Source of the DNA: CAVZKK01 sp964573475
GTDB taxonomy: Archaea; Thermoproteota; Bathyarchaeia; Bathyarchaeales; Bathycorpusculaceae
Reading direction: 5' to 3'
DNA length: 15,134 nucleotides
Assembly: GCA_964573475.1 (NCBI GenBank)
Contig: CAZNJT010000035.1
Span: 1 to 15,134 of the forward strand
Under the pieces are notes generated by a model that saw only the letters and a list, made by a program, of their open reading frames with translations, made no database searches and was not told the DNA's origin. The translations under genes were made by a program, and so were the position numbers. Positions 5,261 to 12,047 of this stretch are shown here, piece after piece. The first letter of the stretch is position 1, and each line of letters opens with the position of its first letter.

Positions 5261-6514
5261 ATGTCGACAGTGATTGAAGATATAATTGCAAGAAAAATTT
5301 TCAACATCCGAGGAGAAGAAACAATAGAAGTTGATGTCATAACAATGTCAGGTTTTGGAAGAGTTTCCGCCCCTGCTGGGGAAAGCCGTGGAAAAGCTGA
5401 AGTCGTCTATTATCCACAAGGCGGAGTAGACCAAGCACTAAAGAAAGTTGAAGAACTTATAGCCCCAGAAATTGTTGGATTGAATGCTGATTTTCAAGAA
5501 GAAATCGATAGAACATTACATGAAATTGATGGCTCAAAGGATTTCAAAGTTATAGGCGGGAACACAGTGTTCGCCATTTCCTTGGCTAATGCAGAGGCAG
5601 CCGCAAATTCTTATGGTCTACTTCTCTTCCAATATTTAGGAGGACACGTTGCCCATAAGCTCCCATATCCCCTTGGAAACGCGATAAGCGGTGGAAAACA
5701 CACACAAGGGAAGTCTCCAGATATGCAGGAATTTCTGATTTTTCCCCATGGGGCTGAGTCCTTCCTTGAAGCTGCTACAGCTAATGCTCAAATTCACAGG
5801 AGAATTGGCGTTATCTTAAAAAAGAAGGATAAACTTTTCAGCGGTGGAAGAAGCGACGAAGGCGCTTGGATTGCAGATGTTGGAAATTTAGATGCACTTG
5901 AAGTTTTGGCTAAAGCATGTGAAGAAGTCGGTAACGAATTAGGTTTTGAATGTGGTTTCGGTATTGACGTTGCCGCATCTTCCCTATGGAGTGAAAAAAA
6001 AGAAGCTTACATTTATCAAAGGGAAAAGAAAAAACGAGACTCAGGCGAACAATTAGAATTCATTTTAGAGCTTATCAGCAAATATCACCTAGTCTATGTT
6101 GAGGATCCTTTACATGAGGAAGACTATGAAGGTTTTGCAGAATTAACCAAAAAAGTTAGAAACTGCTTGATTTGCGGCGACGACCTCTTCGCCACAAACA
6201 ATGAAAGATTAAACCGCGGAATAAAAATGCGTGCAGCTAACGCGGTTATAATTAAAGTGAATCAGGTTGGTACACTCACGGACGCTTGGGAAACAATTGA
6301 AATGGCAAATAGAAATGGATACGTACCTGTAATGTCGCATCGTTCAGGCGACACATGCGACTGGCACATAGCCCACTTGGCTACAGCTTTCAAGTGTCCA
6401 ATAATAAAGACAGGAATTGTTGAAGGAGCACGAATTGCAAAGATAAACGAGTTAATAAGGATAGAGGAGTTTTTAGGAGATAGAGCTAAAATGGCTGATC
6501 TTCAAATCCTTTAA
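5261..6514 (+). CDS. eno: Enolase (phosphopyruvate hydratase), divergent archaeal form
   Basis: 417 residues, a little short of the usual 420-435. Enolase interconverts 2-phosphoglycerate and phosphoenolpyruvate in glycolysis and gluconeogenesis. Equivalents of the key residues are present: His147 (GGKH), Glu157 (QEF), Glu200 (DEG), metal ligands Asp236 (GIDVAAS), Glu281 (EDP) and Asp307 (GDD), Lys332 (IIKVNQVGT), His360-Arg361 (SHRSG) and Lys383 (IIKTG). Several surrounding motifs are unusual: the Mg-loop is SAPAGESRG rather than SVPSGASTG, the Glu200 region is DEGAWIAD rather than DEGGFAP, and the SHRSGDTCDWHIAHLA and KTGIVEGARIAK segments differ from the standard forms. It is therefore probably active, but on a divergent branch. 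I start at ATG 5261 (GGAGAAAACC just upstream); the open frame extends to 5162 only through rpoN. Enolase among ribosomal genes is common in archaea. Confidence 0.92.
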   Translation: MSTVIEDIIARKIFNIRGEETIEVDVITMSGFGRVSAPAGESRGKAEVVYYPQGGVDQALKKVEELIAPEIVGLNADFQEEIDRTLHEIDGSKDFKVIGGNTVFAISLANAEAAANSYGLLLFQYLGGHVAHKLPYPLGNAISGGKHTQGKSPDMQEFLIFPHGAESFLEAATANAQIHRRIGVILKKKDKLFSGGRSDEGAWIADVGNLDALEVLAKACEEVGNELGFECGFGIDVAASSLWSEKKEAYIYQREKKKRDSGEQLEFILELISKYHLVYVEDPLHEEDYEGFAELTKKVRNCLICGDDLFATNNERLNRGIKMRAANAVIIKVNQVGTLTDAWETIEMANRNGYVPVMSHRSGDTCDWHIAHLATAFKCPIIKTGIVEGARIAKINELIRIEEFLGDRAKMADLQIL

Positions 6515-6527
6515 GAGGGATGAACAA

Positions 6528-7214
6528 TTGTCAGATGAAGAAATTAAGGAAACTAAAGAAGAAGAGAAAAAATCCGAGGATGAAACAGTAGTAGTTGCAG
6601 AAGAACTTCTACTGCCGCGGGATACACTCCTATCTGCAGGAATACACATTGGAACAAGGATGAAAACAAAGGACATGGAACAGTTCATATACCGCGTTAG
6701 ATCAGACGGATTATTTGTCTTAGATGTTAAAAAGACGGATGAGCGCATAAGAGTTACTGCAAAATTTCTGGCAAGGTTCGAACCAGCAAAAATCGCTGCA
6801 GCCGCAGCCAGACTTTACGCTCAGGAACCAGTTAGGAAATTCTGTGAAGTAATCAGAGCAACTCCGGTAGCCGGGCGCTTCATTCCAGGACTTTTATCAA
6901 ATCCATTATACCCAAATCGCATTGAACCAGAAGTGCTAATTGTATCCGACCCAAAGGCAGATTTTCAAGCCGTTAAAGAAGCATCCTCAGCGGGCATACC
7001 CGTGGTGGCTTTGTGCAGCACGGACAACGAATTTTCTGGAGTAGACTTGGTTATTCCCACAAATAATAAGGGCAGAAGAGCTTTGGCTGTTGTCTATTGG
7101 CTTTTGGCGAGACAAGTATTGCGGGAGAAAGGCGAATTAGCACCTGACAAGGATTTACCTTTAACAATTGAGGATTTTGAGGCCAAGATTTCTAAAGAAG
7201 AGGAGGAAACATAG
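6528..7214 (+). CDS. rps2: 30S ribosomal protein S2 (uS2)
   Basis: 228 residues, archaeal/eukaryotic (SA-type) uS2 of the small-subunit back and platform. Features are LLSAGIHIGTRMKTKDMEQF with YRVRSDGLFVLDVKKTDERI after it, the PVAGRFIPGLLSNP segment with ARFEPAKIAAAAARLYAQEP before it, LIVSDPKADFQAVKEAS, and VVALCSTDN...IPTNNKGRRALAVVYWLLA. The N-terminus has an extra acidic/lysine-rich stretch of about 25 residues, and the C-terminus is also acidic (KEEEET). The start is TTG 6528, preceded by GAGGGATGA at 6515-6523; an ATG at 6520 is out of frame. The gap to eno is 13 nt. Confidence 0.95.
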   Translation: MSDEEIKETKEEEKKSEDETVVVAEELLLPRDTLLSAGIHIGTRMKTKDMEQFIYRVRSDGLFVLDVKKTDERIRVTAKFLARFEPAKIAAAAARLYAQEPVRKFCEVIRATPVAGRFIPGLLSNPLYPNRIEPEVLIVSDPKADFQAVKEASSAGIPVVALCSTDNEFSGVDLVIPTNNKGRRALAVVYWLLARQVLREKGELAPDKDLPLTIEDFEAKISKEEEET

Positions 7215-7218
7215 AGGA

Positions 7219-8070
7219 ATGGTGAAGGTTCGGCGTCCAAGTCAAGCCGGAGCCTTCTACGAGGGAAATGCCGAATCATTAAAAAGGCAAATTGAAAATT
7301 GTTTTCTCCACGAGCTTGGGCCAAGAAAAATTCCAGAAGTTGTTAAGGCTGGTCCGAGAAACGTAATAGGTTTAGTTTGTCCACATGCAGGTTACATGTT
7401 TTCCGGACCCGTGGCAGCCCACGCTTATTATAGGCTTGCTTTAGATGGTAAACCGGATGTTGTGGTTCTTTTTAGTCCAAATCATACGGGTTATGGTAGT
7501 GGTTTGGCTGTAATGAATGAGGGAGTTTGGCGCACACCTTTAGGCGATGTTGAAGTAGATGGTGAAACAGCCAACCAAATTGTGCATGAATCACGTATCA
7601 TTGATGTTGACGAGCTTGCGCACCGTTTTGAACATTCAATTGAGGTTCAGCTTCCATTTCTTCAGTATCTTTATGGTTCAGAATTCAAGATTGTACCCAT
7701 TTGTTTCTTAATGCAGGATTTACCCTCAGCCAGAGAGGTTGGACAAGCCGTGGCTAAGGTTTTAGCTGGAAAAAATTCGGTTATTATAGCCTCTTCGGAT
7801 ATGACGCATTATGAACCACAAGAAAGGGCAGCTAAAAAGGATAAGTTAGCTCTTGAAGCCGTAGAAGCTATGGATGAAGCTAAGTTTTATTCAATTGTTG
7901 AGGCACAACGTATCAGTGCATGTGGATATGGCCCTATAGCAGCTTTAATTACAGCTGCAAAGATTTTGGGGGCGAAAGAGGCAAAAGTATTAAGTTATAA
8001 AACCAGTGGAGATGTAATTGGCGACTACTCAAGTGTTGTTGGGTATGCCGCCGTCTGTTTCACAAAATAG
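7219..8070 (+). CDS. amrB: Memo family protein (AmmeMemoRadiSam protein B)
   Basis: 283 residues, full length for the Memo family. These proteins share the extradiol-dioxygenase-like LigB fold; human MEMO1 is a metal-binding protein linked to redox and copper handling, and the archaeal role is not settled. The start MVKVRRPSQAGAFYEGN is typical. Residues matching the metal site are His56 (CPHAGYMFSGP), His89 (SPNHTGYG) and Cys235 (SACGYGPI), with FEHSIEVQLPFLQYL at 138-152 and SSDMTHYE at 192-199 also conserved. ATG 7219 is chosen (GAGG just upstream, 4 nt after the rps2 stop); GTG 7222 is possible, and the longer open frame to 7168 only overlaps rps2. No AMMECR1 or radical-SAM partner is adjacent. 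Archaea commonly carry this gene between rps2 and mevalonate kinase. Confidence 0.93.
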   Translation: MVKVRRPSQAGAFYEGNAESLKRQIENCFLHELGPRKIPEVVKAGPRNVIGLVCPHAGYMFSGPVAAHAYYRLALDGKPDVVVLFSPNHTGYGSGLAVMNEGVWRTPLGDVEVDGETANQIVHESRIIDVDELAHRFEHSIEVQLPFLQYLYGSEFKIVPICFLMQDLPSAREVGQAVAKVLAGKNSVIIASSDMTHYEPQERAAKKDKLALEAVEAMDEAKFYSIVEAQRISACGYGPIAALITAAKILGAKEAKVLSYKTSGDVIGDYSSVVGYAAVCFTK

Positions 8071-8079
8071 TGGTATGTC

Positions 8080-9063
8080 ATGGGGGTTGTTGCCTCAGCT
8101 CCGGCTAAAGTAATACTTTTTGGAGAACACTTCGTAGTCTACGGCGAACCAGCCATAGTTATAGCCATAGACAAAAGAGCCTATGCAAAGGCAGAAACCC
8201 GCAAAGACAAGAACCTCCATTTACGTTCAGTAAATCTAAACCTTGCAGGATACTTTGAAAACGGAACCTTTAAAATTGAACAAGGAGATCTGAAAGAGGC
8301 AAAGTCAAAGTTTGAACCAGTTAAGCTGGCTGTGGAAAAAGTTTTAGAGAAATATGGAGAAAATGTCGGGTTAGACATTGAAATTAACTCGACAGTTCCA
8401 GTTGCTGCTGGATTAGGGTCTTCAGCGGCCGTGGTAGCAGCTGTAACAGCATCGGTTAGCGCTCTCCTAAACGTAAAGATGTCGAAGGAAGATATTTTCC
8501 GTATCACATACGAAGCGGAAAAGATTGTGCATGGCACTCCCTCAGGAATAGACCCAGCAATTTCAACTTTTGGCGGAACACTTCTGTTTCAAATGGACAC
8601 TGGATTTAAGCCGTTAGACGTTAGAATGGACATTCCGCTCATCATTGGAGACACAGGTGTAGAAAGGTCTACACGGGTTCAAGTTGAAAAAGTGCGGGAT
8701 ATAAATGAAAGGTATCCGCGTGTTGTGGAACCTATCATGCGGGCAGCTCGTGAAATTGTTTTAAAAGCCATAGAAGCCCTCAAAGAAAACAGTCTGGAAA
8801 CACTTGGAGATTTAATGAACATCAACCACGCGTTGCTTTATGGAGTAGGAGTTTCAGACGAGTCCATAGAATGGCTTATAAATGCTGCACGAAAAGCCGG
8901 AGCTTTAGGGGCAAAATTAACTGGTGCTGGCGGGGGCGGATGCATGATAGCGCTGGCAAAAAACGAAAGGATTCCACAGGTTGTAGAAGCCATTCAAAGG
9001 GCAGGGGGAAGACCCTTCATAGCTAAGAAGACGGATGAGGGTGTTAAGATTGAGCGAACTTAA
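8080..9063 (+). CDS. mvk: Mevalonate kinase (GHMP superfamily)
   Basis: 327 residues. It phosphorylates mevalonate to mevalonate 5-phosphate with ATP, in the cytoplasm. All three GHMP motifs are present: SAPAKVILFGEHFVVYGEPA near the N-terminus (Lys10), the ATP-binding PVAAGLGSSAA loop at 107-117, and the C-terminal KLTGAGGGGCMIAL at 279-292. The catalytic Asp is in GTPSGIDPAIS (Asp158). The EHFVVYGEPA wording favours mevalonate kinase over phosphomevalonate kinase or homoserine kinase. ATG 8080 lies 9 nt after the Memo stop. The end overlaps the following kinase gene, which acts later in the same pathway. Confidence 0.96.
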   Translation: MGVVASAPAKVILFGEHFVVYGEPAIVIAIDKRAYAKAETRKDKNLHLRSVNLNLAGYFENGTFKIEQGDLKEAKSKFEPVKLAVEKVLEKYGENVGLDIEINSTVPVAAGLGSSAAVVAAVTASVSALLNVKMSKEDIFRITYEAEKIVHGTPSGIDPAISTFGGTLLFQMDTGFKPLDVRMDIPLIIGDTGVERSTRVQVEKVRDINERYPRVVEPIMRAAREIVLKAIEALKENSLETLGDLMNINHALLYGVGVSDESIEWLINAARKAGALGAKLTGAGGGGCMIALAKNERIPQVVEAIQRAGGRPFIAKKTDEGVKIERT

Positions 9064-9850
9064 ACCGGTCCTATTGAAAATTGGTGGTTCAGTAATCACA
9101 GATAAAAACGGAGAGCTTGCAGCCCGAACAAAGGACATGAGCCGTTTAGTAGAGGAAATACAGAAGGCAAACGTTCAAAATCTAATAATTGTCCATGGTG
9201 GCGGAAGCTTTGGACATCCAGTTGCTCAACAATACGCTATAAAAGAAGGATTTAAAGAAGAAAGCCAGAAAATTGGTTTCGCAGAAACCCATCATGTTAT
9301 GACTGTGCTTAACGGCTTATTCATGGATGCATTAATTTGGCGTAATGTTCCAGCCGTAAGCATCACGCCTTCCTCATGCATAATAACAAAAAAGGGAAGA
9401 ATCCAACTTTTTGAAGAAAACCCCTTAAAAACGCTATTAAAAATGGGCTTTTTGCCTGTTATGTACGGCGACGCGGTTTTTGATACGGAACTAGGTTTTA
9501 CAGTATTATCTGGCGACCAGCTTGTATCCTACATTGCAACAAGGTTTAATGCAGAACGAATCATAATAGGCGTTGACGTTGACGGATTGTACGACGCTGA
9601 CCCTAAGGTTGAGAAAACCGCAAAAATGTTTAGGCACTTAACACTTACAGAACTGAGAGCACTTCAAAACAATTTTGGCGAGCCAACGGCTTGCGACGTT
9701 ACAGGCGGTATGTTCGGCAAGATTGCAGAGCTTATGCCAGCCATAGAACAGGGAATCCCAGCAACAATTGTAAATGCGACAAAGCCAAACTATATCTACA
9801 AAGCTCTAAAAGGAGAAAAAGTGGAAGGCACTTTAATAGAGAAGGAGTAG
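9050..9850 (+). CDS. ipk: Isopentenyl phosphate kinase
   Basis: 266 residues from TTG 9050. An amino-acid-kinase-fold enzyme that converts isopentenyl phosphate plus ATP to isopentenyl diphosphate, the last activation step of the archaeal mevalonate route. It shows the N-terminal PVLLKIGGSVITDKNGE (conserved Lys and Gly-rich loop), then IIVHGGGSFGHPVAQQYA at 46-63, whose His56 marks IPKs among amino-acid kinases. VDVDGLYDADPK and DVTGGMFGKIAE later are nucleotide-site features. TTG 9050 is preferred: it has GAGGGTG (9037-9043) 6 nt upstream and a 14-nt overlap with mvk. ATG 9035 would give 271 residues and a 29-nt overlap and cannot be excluded. Confidence 0.94.
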   Translation: MSELKPVLLKIGGSVITDKNGELAARTKDMSRLVEEIQKANVQNLIIVHGGGSFGHPVAQQYAIKEGFKEESQKIGFAETHHVMTVLNGLFMDALIWRNVPAVSITPSSCIITKKGRIQLFEENPLKTLLKMGFLPVMYGDAVFDTELGFTVLSGDQLVSYIATRFNAERIIIGVDVDGLYDADPKVEKTAKMFRHLTLTELRALQNNFGEPTACDVTGGMFGKIAELMPAIEQGIPATIVNATKPNYIYKALKGEKVEGTLIEKE

Positions 9851-9852
9851 AG

Positions 9853-10956
9853 TTGGCAACGGAAACAAGAAAACGCAAAGCAGACCATATAAGAATCTCT
9901 TTAAACCAGAACGTCCAAGCGAGAAGAGCCACAACAGGCTTCGAAGACATCCACTTCATACATAAGGCTTTGCCAGAAATTGACAAGCAAAAAATAGACT
10001 TATCCACAACCATTTTTAATCACAAATTTGCCGCACCGTTGATTGTAGGCGCAATAACTGGCGGAACGCCAGAAGCAACCAAAATTAATGCGGCAATAGC
10101 AGAAGTCGTGGAAGAGTTAGGTTTAGGAATGGGAGTTGGAAGTCAACGAGCAGCGATAGAAGACAGAAAACTTCAAAAAACTTTTGCGGTAACCAGAAAA
10201 AAAGCTCCAACAGCTTTCCTAATCGCCAATATCGGCGGAGTACAACTCGCCCACGGATACGGCCTAAAAGAAGCAAAAAAAGCTATAGAAATGATTGAAG
10301 CAGATGCCATAGCAATACACTTAAACCCGCTGCAAGAAGCTGTTCAGCCTGAAGGCCAAACAAACTTCGAGAGAGTGCTTGAAAAAATAGGTGCAATCGC
10401 AAGGGAAGTGGACGTACCGGTGATTGCAAAGGAAACAGGCGCAGGCATAGCGGCTGAAGAGGCAAAAAAACTCGAGGTTGCAGGCGTGAAAGGTTTAGAC
10501 GTAAGCGGAGCAGGCGGCACAAGCTTCGCAGCAGTCGAATATTACCGCACAAAAAGAAAAGCGAATATTTTCCAACGCAGATTGGGCGATGTTTTCTGGG
10601 ACTGGGGCATCCCAACAGCCATAAGCATCGTTGAAGTTTCTCAAACAGTGAACATTCCAATAATTGCTTCTGGAGGAATACGCGACGGAGTTGAGATGGC
10701 TAAGGCTCTGGCTCTGGGCACAAGCCTAACAAGCCTTTCACAGCCAGTACTACAAGTAGCAATTAAAGGCGTGAAAGAAACAAAAGACATGCTTTCACTT
10801 TTAATAGAAGAACTGAAAACCAGCATGTTTCTTATAGGGGCAGATTCTGTCCAAACATTGCAGGAAACCCCCATTGTTATAGTGGGTGAAACTGCAAAAT
10901 GGCTGAGGATGAGGAAGTTCAATGTAGACGGCTATGCACGAAGAGGGAGAAGTTAA
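9853..10956 (+). CDS. fni: Isopentenyl-diphosphate delta-isomerase type 2 (FMN-dependent)
   Basis: 367 residues. It interconverts isopentenyl diphosphate and dimethylallyl diphosphate using reduced FMN and Mg2+. The N-terminal RKADHIRISLNQNVQ and GFEDIHFIHKALPEID are typical. The TIM-barrel core shows APLIVGAITGGT, GVGSQRAAIED, IANIGGVQL, HLNPLQEAVQPEG at 156-168 (the catalytic Gln is in this segment), the phosphate-binding VSGAGGTSFAAVE, and SGGIRDGVEMAKALALG. Two spots differ from the usual consensus: EGQTNF where EGDTNF is commoner, and ALGTSLTSLSQP where ALGAxxxGxAxP is commoner. TTG 9853 is the start: 2 nt after the ipk stop, GGAG at 9844-9847. The longer open frame to 9691 lies wholly within ipk. 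Confidence 0.95.
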   Translation: MATETRKRKADHIRISLNQNVQARRATTGFEDIHFIHKALPEIDKQKIDLSTTIFNHKFAAPLIVGAITGGTPEATKINAAIAEVVEELGLGMGVGSQRAAIEDRKLQKTFAVTRKKAPTAFLIANIGGVQLAHGYGLKEAKKAIEMIEADAIAIHLNPLQEAVQPEGQTNFERVLEKIGAIAREVDVPVIAKETGAGIAAEEAKKLEVAGVKGLDVSGAGGTSFAAVEYYRTKRKANIFQRRLGDVFWDWGIPTAISIVEVSQTVNIPIIASGGIRDGVEMAKALALGTSLTSLSQPVLQVAIKGVKETKDMLSLLIEELKTSMFLIGADSVQTLQETPIVIVGETAKWLRMRKFNVDGYARRGRS

Positions 10957-10961
10957 ACCAT

Positions 10962-12032
10962 TTGGATATCGAGAAATTTCTGGAAAAAAAAGCTGCTTTA
11001 ATAGATAGTGTTATTGAGAAGTATGTTCCCAGAATGTTTTCTGAAAAGGCTGTTCTCTTTAGGATTAATCCACCACGCTACGCATACAACATAGAAGCCT
11101 TAAACAAGACAGTCGCCGAGCCAATATGGGAGTTTCTTGACAGAGGCGGAAAAAGATGGCGCCCAGCCCTGTTTTTGCTAATCTGCGAAGCTTTAGGTAA
11201 AAATCCAGAGAACTTCGTCGAGTTTGCCATAATCCCAGAAGTAATCCATAATGGAACGTTAATGATAGACGACATAGAGGACGCATCCGAATTCCGAAGA
11301 GGAAAACCATGCACCTACAAAATATATGGATTAGACATTGCCATAAACGCTGGAAACGCCATGTATTATCTGCCGCTTCTTTCGCTAATAGAAAACAGAG
11401 AAAAAGTTTCTTCAGAAAAACTCCGCAAAGTCTACGAGATTTATGTGCAGGAGATGATTAGCCTAAGCTTCGGTCAAGCAATGGACATTGCATGGCATAG
11501 AGGCTTAGCAAACGCTGATAAAATAGATGAAAAGGACTATTTGCAAATGTGTGCTTATAAAACTGGAACATTGGCAAGGATGGCTGCAAAGATCGCTGCT
11601 GTTCTGGCGGACGCAAATGCAGAGCTTGTTGAAAAACTTGGACATTTCGCTGAAAGCATAGGAGTTGCCTTCCAAATTCAAGACGATGTCCTTGATTTGA
11701 AGGGCGCAGATTTTGCAGAAAAGAAAGGTGGACGCGGGAAAGACATAACGGAGGGAAAGCGAAGCCTAATAGTTATCCACACATTAAAAGTTGCAAACTC
11801 TGGGGATAAAAGGAGACTTATTGAAATTCTCAACATGCACACTTCAGACCAGACGTTAATAGACGAAGCAATCGCAATTATGGAAAAGTATGGTTCTATA
11901 GACTATGTAAAAAAATTTGCAAGAAAAATTGTTGAAGAAAGCTGGATAGAAGCTGAAAAGCTTATACCCGCTTCTGATGCGAAGGAAAAATTAAACGCTT
12001 TCGCAAAATTCTTAATTGAAAGGAAAATCTAA
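10962..12032 (+). CDS. idsA: Short-chain polyprenyl diphosphate synthase (probable geranylgeranyl diphosphate synthase)
   Basis: About 356 residues from TTG 10962. It condenses IPP with allylic diphosphates, probably making the C20 chain of archaeal ether lipids. Motifs: GGKRWRPALFLLICEA, first Asp-rich motif DDIED at 103-107 within HNGTLMIDDIEDASEFRRGK, GQAMDIAWHRG, AYKTGTLARMAA, second Asp-rich motif QDDVLD at 240-245, and DITEGKRSL at 261-269. The first motif lacks the aromatic residue at -5 that limits chain length in typical archaeal GGPP synthases (Gly is there). The overall wording is close to eukaryotic-type GGPP synthases, so product length is uncertain. TTG 10962 is the most likely start; an in-frame ATG at 10899 would sit inside fni. 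RNase J, often between fni and this gene, is missing. Confidence 0.92.
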   Translation: MDIEKFLEKKAALIDSVIEKYVPRMFSEKAVLFRINPPRYAYNIEALNKTVAEPIWEFLDRGGKRWRPALFLLICEALGKNPENFVEFAIIPEVIHNGTLMIDDIEDASEFRRGKPCTYKIYGLDIAINAGNAMYYLPLLSLIENREKVSSEKLRKVYEIYVQEMISLSFGQAMDIAWHRGLANADKIDEKDYLQMCAYKTGTLARMAAKIAAVLADANAELVEKLGHFAESIGVAFQIQDDVLDLKGADFAEKKGGRGKDITEGKRSLIVIHTLKVANSGDKRRLIEILNMHTSDQTLIDEAIAIMEKYGSIDYVKKFARKIVEESWIEAEKLIPASDAKEKLNAFAKFLIERKI

Positions 12033-12047
12033 GCCTAAAAGAGTGTT

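Noticed and set aside
9691..9852. fni extended upstream to 9691
   Set aside because: The 54 extra residues overlap ipk in another frame and are Arg/Cys/Lys-rich and unlike IDI-2; the TTG at 9853 has a good ribosome-binding site.
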